Source: Sutcliffiella horikoshii (GTDB lineage Bacteria > Bacillota > Bacilli > Bacillales > Bacillaceae_I). Taken from it: a DNA stretch of 64,000 nucleotides. Where the stretch lies: NCBI RefSeq assembly GCF_002157855.1, contig NZ_CP020880.1, positions 2,542,001 to 2,606,000 on the forward strand, read 5' to 3'. The translations under genes and the position numbers were made by a program. Of this stretch, positions 18,770-27,812 are shown piece after piece. The notes under the pieces were generated by a model. The model searched no databases. It saw only the letters and a program-made list of their open reading frames with translations, and was not told where the DNA came from. Numbering within the stretch: the first letter of the stretch is position 1; each line of letters opens with the position of its first letter.

Positions 18770-19423
18770 TTATTTAAATCCATGCTCTTCTAAAAATAAT
18801 GCAGACATACTAGATTTACTTGAAGGAGTTCTATTCTTCTGCTTTAAAAGATGTTCCATATATTTTGCCAACATGTCCACCTCAATATTGACAAGATCAC
18901 CTTTCCCTTTTCCACCAAGGATTGTTTCATTTAAAGTGTGGGGAATGAGGGAAATAGTAAAGCTGTTATCTGTTACTCCGAAAATGGTCAGGCTTGTACC
19001 ATCAACCGTTACGGAACCTTTAAGCATGAAATATCGTGAAATAGTATCCTCTACAGTGATGGTATAGTAGACCGCGTTGCCCATTCTTTTTTTATCTTGA
19101 ATGGTCCCTATTCCGTCCACATGCCCACTGACAAAATGCCCACCAAATCTTCCATTTGCAATCATTGCTCTTTCTAGGTTCACCTTAGAGCCAGCATTTA
19201 ATGTCTTAAGCGAGGTTGCACGTATCGTTTCAGGCATAACATCTACTGTAAATCGTTTTGAAGTAAACGTTGTAACAGTAAGGCAGACACCATTGACTGC
19301 TATACTGTCTCCCAGTTTTACATCCTCTAAAACTTTCTCAGCTTCGATTTCTAGGATAATTGCTTGATCGCCTCGAATGACTTGTTTAATCGTTCCTATC
19401 TCTTCAATGATTCCTGTAAACAA
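18770..19423 (-). CDS. ribE: RibE, riboflavin synthase alpha chain
   Basis: Dismutes two lumazine molecules into riboflavin. 217 residues made of two repeated barrels: [12 protein letters not shown] with NGVCLTVT in the first, and [12 protein letters not shown] with [10 protein letters not shown] in the second. The start is TTG 19423 (TTG TTT ACA GGA), seven bases after GGAGGTGA, which overlaps the end of ribD. The last 20 residues (Ser-rich) extend past the usual C terminus. Confidence 0.95.
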   Translation of the reverse strand: MFTGIIEEIGTIKQVIRGDQAIILEIEAEKVLEDVKLGDSIAVNGVCLTVTTFTSKRFTVDVMPETIRATSLKTLNAGSKVNLERAMIANGRFGGHFVSGHVDGIGTIQDKKRMGNAVYYTITVEDTISRYFMLKGSVTVDGTSLTIFGVTDNSFTISLIPHTLNETILGGKGKGDLVNIEVDMLAKYMEHLLKQKNRTPSSKSSMSALFLEEHGFK

Positions 19424-19427
19424 GAGA

Positions 19428-20531
19428 TCACCTCCGTTCGTCTAGTTTCGGTGCAGATACAATCTTCAGGTCTGGACCCATTTTGGTGACCTCTTTTATT
19501 TCAAGTTCCACCACTTCATCCATTGTTGCAAACCCCTCTCCGCCAACAAGCGTCGGAGCACCTTTTCCACCAATTAGTTTAGGAGCGATATACGTTATTA
19601 CCTGTTGAATGGCTTTCTCTTTAAGAAAACTGCCATTAACAGTTGCCCCGCCTTCTATGAATAAAGAGGTAATTCCTTCCTCGCCAAGTAAAGAAAGAAG
19701 AGCGTTGACCTCTACTTTTTCCATAGGAAGAGTAAGGACTTTTATTCCTTCTTTTTCCTCTAAAGCAGCCACTTTCTCCAAATCCGGTTTAGAGCCTGTG
19801 ACAATCCATGTAGGAGCCTTTCCATCTGTTAACACCTTAGAATTCAACGGTGTCCTGAGGTGAGAGTCAAGGATGATTCTTATCGGATTTTTTCCGCCAT
19901 TTGGGAGTCTTGTATCCAGACTTGGATCATCTGCAAGTACTGTCCCAACTCCCACTAAGATCGCATCATGTTGATGACGGTATTGGTGAACATCCAGGCG
20001 CGCATCAGGTCCTGTTATCCACCTACTCTCATTCGTGTGAGTGGCTGTTTTCCCGTCAAGGCTCGCAGCTGTTTTCAATGTCACAAAAGGTTTGCCTGTT
20101 TTTATATGATGAAAGAAAACTTGATTCAATGCCAAGGCTTCTTCCTCACACACCCCAAGGTCCACTTCTATACCTGCCTTACGAAGCTTTTCGATCCCTT
20201 TCCCTGCTACTAATGGATTTGGATCTGTGGAAGCGATAACCACTCTGCTAACCTGAGATTGAATGAGAAGGTCTGAACATGGAGGCGTTTTGCCAAAATG
20301 ACTACATGGTTCCAGCGTTACATAAACGGTTGAACCATTTGCTTTATCTACACCTGCCATTTGAATGGCATTCACTTCTGCGTGAGCTTCTCCCGCCCGC
20401 AAGTGTGCACCAAAGCCAACAATTTCTCCATTTTTCACTACGACACTGCCCACAACCGGGTTTGGAGAGGTTTGACCTGTTGCGCGTTTGGCCAGATCAA
20501 TGGCAAATTTCATATAATACTGATCCTCCAA
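19428..20531 (-). CDS. ribD: RibD, riboflavin deaminase/reductase
   Basis: Bifunctional enzyme for the second and third riboflavin steps. 367 residues. The deaminase domain holds the zinc site HAEVNAI and PCSHFGKTPPC (1-145). The reductase domain (146-367) holds TLKTAASLDGKTATHT and FIEGGATVNGSFL. The start is TTG 20531 with AGGAGGGGG ten bases upstream; the protein start MEDQYYMKFAIDLA agrees with B. subtilis RibD (MEEYYMKLALDLA). First gene of ribD-ribE-ribBA-ribH-ribT under the FMN riboswitch. Confidence 0.95.
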   Translation of the reverse strand: MEDQYYMKFAIDLAKRATGQTSPNPVVGSVVVKNGEIVGFGAHLRAGEAHAEVNAIQMAGVDKANGSTVYVTLEPCSHFGKTPPCSDLLIQSQVSRVVIASTDPNPLVAGKGIEKLRKAGIEVDLGVCEEEALALNQVFFHHIKTGKPFVTLKTAASLDGKTATHTNESRWITGPDARLDVHQYRHQHDAILVGVGTVLADDPSLDTRLPNGGKNPIRIILDSHLRTPLNSKVLTDGKAPTWIVTGSKPDLEKVAALEEKEGIKVLTLPMEKVEVNALLSLLGEEGITSLFIEGGATVNGSFLKEKAIQQVITYIAPKLIGGKGAPTLVGGEGFATMDEVVELEIKEVTKMGPDLKIVSAPKLDERR

Positions 20532-20560
20532 AGCAAATCCCCCTCCTGCACTTCATCGAT

Positions 20561-20599
20561 AAAATAATAAAAACCTCTAAGAATATAGCCTTAGAGGTT
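20561..20599 (-). terminator. FMN riboswitch attenuator terminator
   Basis: Stem 20572-20581/20590-20599 (AACCTCTAAG with CTTAGAGGTT) and T-rich tail on the minus strand, located between aptamer and ribD. Confidence 0.88.
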
Positions 20600-20670
20600 T
20601 GGTTGGATTAAAATTGCGTATAGGAAAATAAACAGTGTTCATAAATGAATTTTCACTGCTTGCAATCTAT

Positions 20671-20815
20671 AATCCTTCTCCCATCCAGACTTTCACTGTC
20701 GGCCCTGGAGTTACACCAGATCCACCGCTTTTCTTTTTCAAGAAAACCGGGTCACGGACTAAGAAACATATCGTTTCATCACCGCCGGTAGGGAATTTCA
20801 CCCACCCCCGAAGGA
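20671..20815 (-). promoter_or_regulatory. FMN riboswitch (RFN element)
   Basis: Minus strand shows the conserved RFN segments in order: TTCGGGG, GGGTGAAATTCCCTACCGG, CGGTGAT, AGTCCGTGACCC, GGTGGATCTGGTG, CTCCAGGGCCGACAGT and GTCTGGATGGGAGAAG. It controls the riboflavin operon through the following terminator. The 20532-20894 gap holds only these elements. Confidence 0.97.
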
Positions 20816-20894
20816 CATTCATATGAAGTTGTATACCATTGTTATTTTAGCATATCTTCCTGATAAGTAAAATTTAAAGTTTCAGATAAGTTTG

Positions 20895-20981
20895 TTAGAC
20901 GATAAAAAACCAGTAAATTATGCCCCAAACCATGGACATGGCGAGCAACACGCCTAGTAAAATCCAATTCTTTTTATTCAT
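20895..20981 (-). CDS. Predicted 28-residue membrane micropeptide
   Basis: Open frame of 28 codons starting at ATG 20981: a Lys-rich start (MNKKNW) and then one hydrophobic helix (ILLGVLLAMSMVWGIIYWFF) ending IV. An AGGAAGTAGGT stretch lies upstream as a weak ribosome site. It sits between ppiB and the FMN riboswitch. I do not recognise a family. The clean single-helix pattern makes it plausible, but so short a frame can arise by chance. Confidence 0.5.
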   Translation of the reverse strand: MNKKNWILLGVLLAMSMVWGIIYWFFIV

Positions 20982-21008
20982 GATAGGTACCTACTTCCTT
21001 TTCTTGTA

Positions 21009-21037
21009 AAAAAAGAGAGAGCATCTCTGCTCCCACT
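21009..21037 (-). terminator. Terminator after ppiB
   Basis: Minus-strand hairpin GAGCA-GAGA-TGCTC followed by TCTCTTTTTTT, just past the ppiB stop. Confidence 0.7.
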
Positions 21038-21047
21038 TTTAAAAGTA

Positions 21048-21488
21048 TTATTCAGCGTCTGTTACTTCTACTTTCTCCATAACGTCGCCATTTTTCATGT
21101 TTCTAGCAGTTTCAAGTCCAGAAGTCACTTTACCAAAAACAGTGTGAACACCGTTTAAGTGAGGTTGTGGCTGGTGCACGATGAAGAATTGGCTAGAACC
21201 AGTGTCTCTTCCAGCGTGAGCCATGGAAAGGCTTCCTGCTTCATGCTTATGTGGGTTACCTTCTGTTTCACATTTGATTGTAGTGCCGCTACCGCCTGCT
21301 CCAGTACCAGTTGGGTCTCCACCTTGGCTTACGAAACCTGGGATAACACGGTGGAATGTTACACCGTTGTAGAATCCTTCGTTAGCTAATTTTTCAAAGT
21401 TAGCAACTGTGTTTGGTGCTTCGTTTGGATAAAGTTCGAATTCGATTTTTTCTCCGTTTTCCATAAGTATGTATCCTGTTTTTGCCAT
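21048..21488 (-). CDS. ppiB: PpiB, cyclophilin-type peptidyl-prolyl isomerase
   Basis: Cytoplasmic protein-folding helper that isomerises X-Pro bonds. 146 residues from ATG 21488 (AAGGAG nine bases before); an ATG at 21497 abuts the ribosome site and is rejected. Active-site blocks: [35 protein letters not shown] and [12 protein letters not shown]. Conserved in B. subtilis between lysA and the rib region. Confidence 0.95.
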   Translation of the reverse strand: MAKTGYILMENGEKIEFELYPNEAPNTVANFEKLANEGFYNGVTFHRVIPGFVSQGGDPTGTGAGGSGTTIKCETEGNPHKHEAGSLSMAHAGRDTGSSQFFIVHQPQPHLNGVHTVFGKVTSGLETARNMKNGDVMEKVEVTDAE

Positions 21489-21605
21489 TATGAACATCTC
21501 CTTGTATCTAAAATTAAAATCAACCAGTTATAATCATACATGATTATAAAACGAAAAGGAAGTCAGATGACCGGTAAAGCTACTATTTCGTCAGTAGATC
21601 TCATA

Positions 21606-21740
21606 CGCTGTTGATTTCCGCAAATGGCTTCGCTTTCCATGGGGCGACCTTGAGCCTCCTCGGCAAGCCTGCGGGGGTCCCCACCTAGCGCTATCTCCCC
21701 CAGGAGTCTTCGCCTTTTGCTCCAATCAACAGCTAGAAAT
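21606..21740 (+). repeat. Dispersed repeat, type A copy 3 (left arm of a second composite)
   Basis: GTTGATTTCCGCAAATGGC start and CTCCAATCAACAGC end, with CTTGAGCCTCCTCGGC and GGGGGTCCCCACCTAGCGC inside. After an 81-base spacer an inverted type B unit begins (21819), the same spacing as in the 9.4-kb copy. Confidence 0.8.
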
Positions 21741-21818
21741 TACAAGTACGAAACACTATTGGTTTTCAATATATTAGAAAGATAGCTTTTTTAATCCTCC
21801 GGTGAATGAAGTAACTTT

Positions 21819-21890
21819 GTTGATTGTAGTGGAAGGCGCGCAGACGCCCGCGGGAGGAAGGGACAGGTGAGACCCCACAGGCGCAAGCGA
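21819..21890 (-). repeat. Type B copy 2, left part (split by the IS1182-family element)
   Basis: GTTGATTGTAGTGGAAGGCG, CGCAGACGCCCGCGGGAGG and GGTGAGACCCCACAGGCGC match the first half of the type B unit at 9598-9725. The IS begins at or near the hairpin apex. The remaining half is at 23751-23819. Confidence 0.8.
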
Positions 21891-21932
21891 GGCCACTGAA
21901 AAAGTTCTTAATTTTAGATATTGTTAAGACAC

Positions 21933-22060
21933 CGCTTTTGATTTCCGCAAATGGCTTCGCTTTCCGCGGGGCGACCTTGAGCCTTCTCACTTCGTTGCGG
22001 GGTCTCAACAATGTCGCTTCTTCCCCCGCTGGAGTCTACGCCATTTGCTCCATTCAAAAG
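21933..22060 (+). repeat. Dispersed repeat, type A copy 4, inside the IS
   Basis: TTTTGATTTCCGCAAATGGC start and GCCATTTGCTCCATTCAAAA end, with CTTTCCGCGGGGCGACC inside. Its ends pair as TTTTGA/TCAAAA, a compensated change from GTTGATT/AATCAAC of other copies. It fills most of the gap between the IS left end and the transposase. Confidence 0.78.
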
Positions 22061-22175
22061 ATAAAAATTGAATGTACAATTCGTACTTAATTAAGCAGAA
22101 GAATGTTTAAATTACAACTTTCTTCTGCTTTTTTGTTTTATAATATTTTTATAAAAAGTTTTAGGTGGTATCCAA

Positions 22176-23630
22176 ATGATTTCTAATCAAGAGTCCTTTA
22201 ACCTTAGCCCATTCTCAGCGATATATGATATCGTAGTCCCCAAAAATAATATGCTTCGTCAAATAAATGAACTAGTAGATTTCTCTTTTATTCTTGATGA
22301 ACTAAAAACAAAATACTGTTTGGATAATGGTCGTAACGCTATCCCGCCTATTCGTATGTTCAAATACTTGTTGTTAAAATCTATTTATGATTTGTCAGAT
22401 GTTGATGTTGTTGATCGATCCCAATACGATATGTCATTTAAGTATTTTCTCGAGATGGCTCCAGAAGATCGTGTCATTGATTCAAGTTCATTAACGAAAT
22501 TTCGAAAGCTCCGTCTTAAAGACGTGGGATTATTAGATATGCTTATAGAGAAGACAGTTGAGATTGCATTAGAAAAAGGAATCATAAAAACCAATACCAT
22601 AATAATAGATGCCACCCATTCAAAAGCTCGATACAATCAAAAGTCCGCGACTGAATTTCTACAAGAAAAATCAAAAAATGTGAGAAGAGCTATTTACCAG
22701 ATAGACGAATCGTTAAAATCAAAGTTACCACAGAAGACGACATCTAATGATGTCGAAGAGGAATTAGCTTATTGCCGTAAAGTGATTGATACGGTAGATG
22801 AAATCCCGCAAGTTGCTTCTATACCAGCAGTTAGGGAGAAGTTAAATATACTGAAAGAAGTTGTGGAAGATTACACAGAACAAATAAGTTATTCCAATGA
22901 TCCAGATGCTCGCAAGGGACATAAAACTGCTGACTCCTCTTTTTTCGGATTTAAAACTCATATCGCAATAAGTGAAGAACGTATTATTACAGCTGCAGTT
23001 ATTACAACAGGTGAAAAAAGTGATGGGAAATACCTTCCTGAATTAATTGAGAAAACCGTAAAAGCTGGGATGGAAGTTGATACAGCCATTGGAGATACCG
23101 CTTACTCAGAAAAAAATAATATCTCCTACACAAAAGAGAATAATATAGCACTCATCTCTAAATTAAATCCTGTTATTCAAGGGACTCGTACAAAAGAGGA
23201 TGAATTTGAGTTTAATAAGGATGCAGGCATGTATGTATGTAGGGCGGGACACCTGGCATTTAAGTTAAGACGACAAGGCAAGAAAAATGTGGCGAAAAAC
23301 CGACGTGAAACCTATTACTTTGATATCGAAAAGTGTAAGGTCTGTCCTTTCAAAGAAGGTTGTTATACAGAAGGTGCAAAAAGTAGAACATACTCTATTA
23401 CTATAAAATCAACAGAACATAAAGAGCAGGAGGAATTTCAAAATACCGAAGGTTTTAAAGAAAAGGCGAAATCCAGATATAAGATTGAAGCGAAAAACAG
23501 TGAACTAAAGCATAGACACGGGTATGATACAGCCTCCTCCGCGGGTCTATTAGGTATGGAGGTACAAGGTGCCACAGCGATATTCGCTGTCAACCTAAAG
23601 AGAATACTAAAACTAATAAATGAAAAATAG
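22176..23630 (+). CDS. IS1182-family transposase
   Basis: 484-residue DDE transposase. The N-terminal part holds IRMFKYLLLKSIYDLSDVDV and SSLTKFRKLRL (DUF772-type). The catalytic Asp candidates lie in IIIDATHSKARY, SNDPDARKGHKT and AIGDTAYSEKNN. A Cys-rich segment CKVCPFKEGCY and the closing SELKHRHGYDTASSAGLLGM region are typical. The frame is intact and starts after TTTTAGGTGGTATCCA. It is probably functional. Confidence 0.92.
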   Translation: MISNQESFNLSPFSAIYDIVVPKNNMLRQINELVDFSFILDELKTKYCLDNGRNAIPPIRMFKYLLLKSIYDLSDVDVVDRSQYDMSFKYFLEMAPEDRVIDSSSLTKFRKLRLKDVGLLDMLIEKTVEIALEKGIIKTNTIIIDATHSKARYNQKSATEFLQEKSKNVRRAIYQIDESLKSKLPQKTTSNDVEEELAYCRKVIDTVDEIPQVASIPAVREKLNILKEVVEDYTEQISYSNDPDARKGHKTADSSFFGFKTHIAISEERIITAAVITTGEKSDGKYLPELIEKTVKAGMEVDTAIGDTAYSEKNNISYTKENNIALISKLNPVIQGTRTKEDEFEFNKDAGMYVCRAGHLAFKLRRQGKKNVAKNRRETYYFDIEKCKVCPFKEGCYTEGAKSRTYSITIKSTEHKEQEEFQNTEGFKEKAKSRYKIEAKNSELKHRHGYDTASSAGLLGMEVQGATAIFAVNLKRILKLINEK

Positions 23631-23648
23631 TAAAGTACAACGTTTATA

Positions 23649-23692
23649 GGGCAACTTTTTATCCTTTTCGGAGAAAAAGTTGCCCCTTTTTT
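23649..23692 (+). terminator. Terminator inside the IS after the transposase
   Basis: Stem AGGGCAACTTTTT with AAAAAGTTGCCC, then a T run. Confidence 0.85.
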
Positions 23693-23750
23693 TGTGAATC
23701 TCATTTCTGAATGTTTTTCATTCAAAAATAATTATAGTTTTTCAGTGGCC

Positions 23751-23819
23751 TCGGCGCAAGCCGAGGAGGCTCACGGACCGCCCGCAGGCAAGCGAAGCGC
23801 CTGGAACGGAAATCAACTG
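23751..23819 (-). repeat. Type B copy 2, right part
   Basis: CGAGGAGGCTCACGGACCGC, GCAGGCAAGCGAAGCGCC and CGGAAATCAACTGT complete the type B unit begun at 21819. The end CGGAAATCAAC is the inverse of the type A start GTTGATTTCCG. Confidence 0.8.
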
Positions 23820-23824
23820 TTCTC

Positions 23825-23866
23825 TAAAAAAACCCACCCTTGGCAAAAAGGGGGAGCTTTTGTTGG
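23825..23866 (-). terminator. Possible terminator after lysA
   Basis: Minus strand CCCCCTT-TTTGCC-AAGGGTGGG followed by TTTTTTT, a few bases after the lysA stop. The stem is imperfect. Confidence 0.55.
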
Positions 23867-23872
23867 ATTGGT

Positions 23873-25198
23873 TTATTTTGTCAGCTTGGTTTTCGCTTGA
23901 AATGGTAAGTCCAGTCTTACCAAGTCTTCGAATGTTTCGCGGCGGATGACTAGTTGAGCTTCGCCGTCTTCTACAAAAACAACTGCAGGCTTTGTAATTC
24001 GGTTATAGTTGTTTGCCATTGCATAGCCATATGCTCCGGTACAGAATACCGCAAGATAGTCTTCATGATTGGCTTTAGGTAATGGAAGGTCCCAAATTAA
24101 CATGTCTCCTGATTCACAGCATTTACCTGCTATCGACACCTTGTCATCTGCCTCATCTTCCACTCTATTAGCCAGTACCGCTTCATATTTTGCTTGATAT
24201 AAGGCTGGACGGATATTATCTGTCATACCACCATCGATTGCCAAATAATGCCTGATGTTTGGAATCTCTTTTTTAGATCCTACAGAATAGATGGTAGTTC
24301 CTGCATCTCCAACCAATGAACGACCAGGTTCAATCCAAATTTCCGGCATTTTCAAGCCATGATCTTTTACAAAGGATTGAACGTCTGTGATGATTTCCTC
24401 TACATACACCGAAGCGGGAAGAGGATTGTCTTCTTCCGTATAGCGAATGCCGAATCCACCGCCAAGGTTTACAACACGCGCTTCAAATCCTTCTTTATCG
24501 TTCCATAGCTTTAATGTATCAAAAAGTTTGCCGGCAGCAAGCTTAAATCCTGTTGTTTCAAAAATTTGAGAACCGATATGACAGTGAATACCCAGCAAGT
24601 CCAAATGAGTTGCATTAGATGCGATCTTCATCGCTTCGTGCGCCTGGCCGCTTTGCAGGTCAAAACCAAATTTGGAATCCTCTTGACCTGTCAAAATATA
24701 ATCATGTGTATGTGCATTAATCCCAGGAGTAACACGTAGTAGTATTGGCATTGTATATCCATGCTTTTCACAGATGTCCTGAAGCAAAGTCAATTCCAAG
24801 AAGTTGTCTACAACAACACAACCAATTTGCTTTTCTACAGCCATTTCAAGCTCTTCTACACTCTTGTTGTTGCCGTGAAAGTGGATGCGATCTACCGGAA
24901 AGTCGGCCACAAGTGCCGTATAAAGTTCGCCTCCTGACACGACGTCTAATGATAAGCCTTCTTCTTTTATAAGCTGGAACATAGCAACAGAAGAAAATGC
25001 CTTGCTTGCGTATGCTACCTGTGCTTTTACACCAAGATTTTTAAACGTTGTTTGAAAGTCGCGTGCACGCTGTCTAATTAGTGCTACATCATAAACATAT
25101 AGAGGAGTTCCATAATCGTTTGCAAGCTCAATTGTGTCAACTCCCCCTATTTCTAAGTGTCCTTTTGTGTTTACTTTACTAGTTCCGTGAAAATACAT
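23873..25198 (-). CDS. lysA: LysA, diaminopimelate decarboxylase
   Basis: PLP enzyme that makes L-lysine from meso-diaminopimelate. 441 residues. PLP lysine in VAYASKAFSSVAM (about residue 62), Gly-rich phosphate loop NLGGGFGIRY, substrate residues in EPGRSLVGDAG, CCESGDML and GAYGYAMANNYN. Length is normal. ATG 25198 has GAGGGG upstream. No lysine riboswitch or T-box was seen before it. In B. subtilis lysA also sits beside spoVAF. Confidence 0.96.
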   Translation of the reverse strand: MYFHGTSKVNTKGHLEIGGVDTIELANDYGTPLYVYDVALIRQRARDFQTTFKNLGVKAQVAYASKAFSSVAMFQLIKEEGLSLDVVSGGELYTALVADFPVDRIHFHGNNKSVEELEMAVEKQIGCVVVDNFLELTLLQDICEKHGYTMPILLRVTPGINAHTHDYILTGQEDSKFGFDLQSGQAHEAMKIASNATHLDLLGIHCHIGSQIFETTGFKLAAGKLFDTLKLWNDKEGFEARVVNLGGGFGIRYTEEDNPLPASVYVEEIITDVQSFVKDHGLKMPEIWIEPGRSLVGDAGTTIYSVGSKKEIPNIRHYLAIDGGMTDNIRPALYQAKYEAVLANRVEDEADDKVSIAGKCCESGDMLIWDLPLPKANHEDYLAVFCTGAYGYAMANNYNRITKPAVVFVEDGEAQLVIRRETFEDLVRLDLPFQAKTKLTK

Positions 25199-25306
25199 AT
25201 GCCGTTTCCCCTCGCGCAGTTAGTTTATATGCAACTCTATCTAATACCATATTCTCTATGAGAGTAATATGGAAGTGTTCTAGCCCTATTTTATAAATTT
25301 AAGTAA

Positions 25307-25337
25307 AAGACAGCTAAACAGAATCTTTAGCTGTCTT
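25307..25337 (-). terminator. Terminator after spoVAF (probably bidirectional)
   Basis: Perfect 12-bp stem AAGACAGCTAAA/TTTAGCTGTCTT (25307-25318/25326-25337) with T-rich sequence on the minus-strand side. It lies between spoVAF and lysA. Confidence 0.8.
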
Positions 25338-25420
25338 CAAACTCTTTCATCCTGTACTTAATTAAACTAAACTTTACCACACATGAATGCCTCTATCAAG
25401 CGAATATTCTTACTAGTTTG

Positions 25421-26899
25421 TTATTGAGGCTGCCTGAAACGATTCCTCGGATGAACGATGCTCGGACGGATTTTAGCACCTGGTGTACTTCTCCTTACTA
25501 GAATCATGAGCAAAGCTTTTGGACTGAATGGGATAAACGGCCATAAGTAAGGAGTATTCAAAGAACGAGTTCCAGCAAGGAATAATATTAACAATGTCCC
25601 CCCGACAATCAATCCTGGGACGTGGAATAATGCAACTAATACTAAAAGCAACAACCGCATTATTTTATTGGCCACACTCAGCTCATAACTTGGGGTTGTA
25701 AACGAACCAATTGTCGCTACCGAAACGTATAGAATAACTTCTGGTACGAAGAGCCCTACATCAATGGCAATTTGTCCAATCAATACTGCCGCGATTAACC
25801 CCATCGCAGTGGAAAGGGCGGTAGGTGTATGAATCGCTGCCAGTCTTAGAAACTCCACTCCAATATCAGCAAGAAATATTTGAAAGACCACAGGAATATT
25901 GGATTCTTCATTTGGTCCAATAAAACTAATTTGCTCTGGAAGTAGACTTGGTTCCAAGATCATTAAAAACCAAAGTGGCAGAAGGAACAAGGAAGCAAAA
26001 ATGCCGCAAAAGCGGACCCAGCGAACAAAAGTACCAACTGCCGGGGACTGTCGATATTCCTCTACATGCTGCACATGATGGAAGAAAGTAGTAGGAGTAA
26101 TAATGACACTTGGCGAAGTATCTACCATCACAATGACGTGCCCTTCCAGCAGATGAGTTGCTGCAATGTCAGGCCTTTCTGTGTAACGTACGAGCGGGTA
26201 TGGGTTATAGCCTTGTTTCACAATAAACTCTTCTACTGTTTTATCCGCCATCGTCAGCCCATCAATATCGATATTTTTCGTTTCTTTTCGAACAATATCA
26301 ACCAGGTCTGGGTCTGCTACATCTTTTATGTACGCCAGACAAATGTCTGTTTTTGACCGTTCACCGACTTGGAAAATTTCATAACGCAATCTCTCATCCC
26401 TAATTCTTCTACGAGTGAGTGCCGTATTAACAATAATATTCTCTACATATCCGTCCCTTGCTCCCCTTACCACTTTCTCCGTATCAGGTTCTTCAGGAGT
26501 ACGTCCCGGGTATGAACGAGTATCAATGACAAAACCGCTGTGTTCCCCTTCTAGCAAAATAACAACAAGGCCACTGAGCACTTGGTCGACCACTTCATCC
26601 ATATACTCAATGTTATTCACTTGCTGGTTTACCAACCGATTATGAACAATCTCTTTTACCTTATATGTCTTCTTTTCAAAGTCATTAACATGAAGCAATT
26701 CTTCCATAAGTTCGATTATAAACAGCGTGTCACAAAGTCCGTTAACGTAGTAAAGATTTAACTCCTTGCCAAGTACGGTGAACTTCCTTACGCCAAGGTC
26801 AAAGCTGACATCAAGTCCTACTTCGTCTTTAAAGAATTTTTCATTATTCGTCAGCTTCGGTGATATCGGTACTTTTTCCATTCCATTGTGAGACATCAT
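25421..26899 (-). CDS. spoVAF: SpoVAF, spore germinant-receptor A-like membrane protein
   Basis: GerA-family A-subunit homologue in the inner spore membrane that speeds germination with its partner FigP in B. subtilis. 492 residues. An N-terminal soluble domain about 1-275 ([34 protein letters not shown]-like [19 protein letters not shown]) is followed by five to six TM helices from about 290. GAGG lies seven bases before ATG 26899. It overlaps spoVAEA by 56 bases. Last gene of the spoVA operon. Confidence 0.93.
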   Translation of the reverse strand: MMSHNGMEKVPISPKLTNNEKFFKDEVGLDVSFDLGVRKFTVLGKELNLYYVNGLCDTLFIIELMEELLHVNDFEKKTYKVKEIVHNRLVNQQVNNIEYMDEVVDQVLSGLVVILLEGEHSGFVIDTRSYPGRTPEEPDTEKVVRGARDGYVENIIVNTALTRRRIRDERLRYEIFQVGERSKTDICLAYIKDVADPDLVDIVRKETKNIDIDGLTMADKTVEEFIVKQGYNPYPLVRYTERPDIAATHLLEGHVIVMVDTSPSVIITPTTFFHHVQHVEEYRQSPAVGTFVRWVRFCGIFASLFLLPLWFLMILEPSLLPEQISFIGPNEESNIPVVFQIFLADIGVEFLRLAAIHTPTALSTAMGLIAAVLIGQIAIDVGLFVPEVILYVSVATIGSFTTPSYELSVANKIMRLLLLVLVALFHVPGLIVGGTLLILFLAGTRSLNTPYLWPFIPFSPKALLMILVRRSTPGAKIRPSIVHPRNRFRQPQ

Positions 26900-27461
26900 A
26901 CCCATTCCTCTCTAAAATGATTTCGACCGCTTTGCTGGTAATGGGAGCTCCTCGTTTTACATCATCTCTCCTTGCCATCTTGCCTATATCGCCAATTCCG
27001 ACAATAAGCGGAAAATGCAATTCATCTAAACAATACACGGTATCTCCATTTATTCTTCCAATATCCATTTCCTGTATTCCACTTTTATCAACTCCATGAG
27101 AGGAGACTTGAAGATCACGATCAACCGTCACGTGCACTCTTGTCCATTCCGATTGATGTGTCTTAGAAGCAACGGCGATTACGCCTAATACTTCAATCTG
27201 TTCATGAGTAGCCACATAACGAAGTGCTCGCTCACCTGAACCCTCCCCAAGAAAACCGCTGTCATCAAACATTACAAAAACGGGTTCACTTTTCGCCTGC
27301 AATATTAGCTGCACTAACTCCTCCCCACTAAGCAGGGTAGGATTGCCAAAGGAAGCAGAAATACATCTGCCACCATAGTGTTTAGCAACAAGCTGTATTG
27401 TTTTCTTGGCATACACATCTCCATCCGTTATTAAGATGACCCGTTTTGTAATCACATCCAT
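26844..27461 (-). CDS. spoVAEA: SpoVAEA, soluble SpoVA component
   Basis: 205 residues, no membrane segment; a cytosolic protein of the SpoVA dipicolinic-acid channel locus. It starts [20 protein letters not shown] and has a Rossmann-like alternation with [25 protein letters not shown] lies just before ATG 27461, immediately after the spoVAEB stop. The 3' end overlaps spoVAF. Confidence 0.92.
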   Translation of the reverse strand: MDVITKRVILITDGDVYAKKTIQLVAKHYGGRCISASFGNPTLLSGEELVQLILQAKSEPVFVMFDDSGFLGEGSGERALRYVATHEQIEVLGVIAVASKTHQSEWTRVHVTVDRDLQVSSHGVDKSGIQEMDIGRINGDTVYCLDELHFPLIVGIGDIGKMARRDDVKRGAPITSKAVEIILERNGYDVSQWNGKSTDITEADE

Positions 27462-27812
27462 CTACCCTTTCGGTTTAAAGATAAGTGCGGCGATAAAAGC
27501 AAATAGAATGGCAGCTGAAATTCCCGCAGAAGTTAACTCGAATATTCCCATCCCAATCCCGATAAAGCCATGTTTCTCTGATTGGTGCATCGCACCGTGT
27601 AGTAATGAATGACCAAAACTTGTTATCGGGACGGTTGCACCTGCACCTGCAAAATCAATCAGCTTATCGTATATCCCAAAACCGTCCAGGATCGCCCCAG
27701 CTACAACGAACGAACTCATCACATGTGCAGGTGTAAGCTTGGCAAAATCCAGTAATAGTTGCCCAATAACACAGATCAACCCACCAACCACAAAAGCTAT
27801 TAGATATTCCAT
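27462..27812 (-). CDS. spoVAEB: SpoVAEB, SpoVA membrane channel subunit
   Basis: 116 residues with three to four TM helices and the SpoVAC/AE signature ([35 protein letters not shown]). Together with SpoVAC it forms part of the DPA-conducting complex. Its ATG shares one base with the spoVAD stop (TAATG), so translation is coupled. Confidence 0.93.
   Translation of the reverse strand: MEYLIAFVVGGLICVIGQLLLDFAKLTPAHVMSSFVVAGAILDGFGIYDKLIDFAGAGATVPITSFGHSLLHGAMHQSEKHGFIGIGMGIFELTSAGISAAILFAFIAALIFKPKG

Larger units (their letters stand above)
21891..23750 (+). mobile_element. IS1182-family insertion sequence (about 1.86 kb)
   Basis: Terminal inverted repeats GGCCACTGAAAAA occur at 21891-21903 and, inverted, at 23738-23750; they can be extended outward to CGAGGCCACTG on both sides. 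The single large transposase frame is complete. Flanks hold a duplicated GGCGCAAGC (left ends CAGGCGCAAGCGA, right starts TCGGCGCAAGCC), a possible target duplication or the two halves of a target hairpin. An extra type A repeat (21933-22060) sits between the left end and the transposase gene. Confidence 0.85.

Noticed and set aside
25199-25306. Lysine riboswitch or T-box before lysA
   Set aside because: None of the conserved lysine aptamer or T-box sequences is present; only a normal ribosome site is seen.
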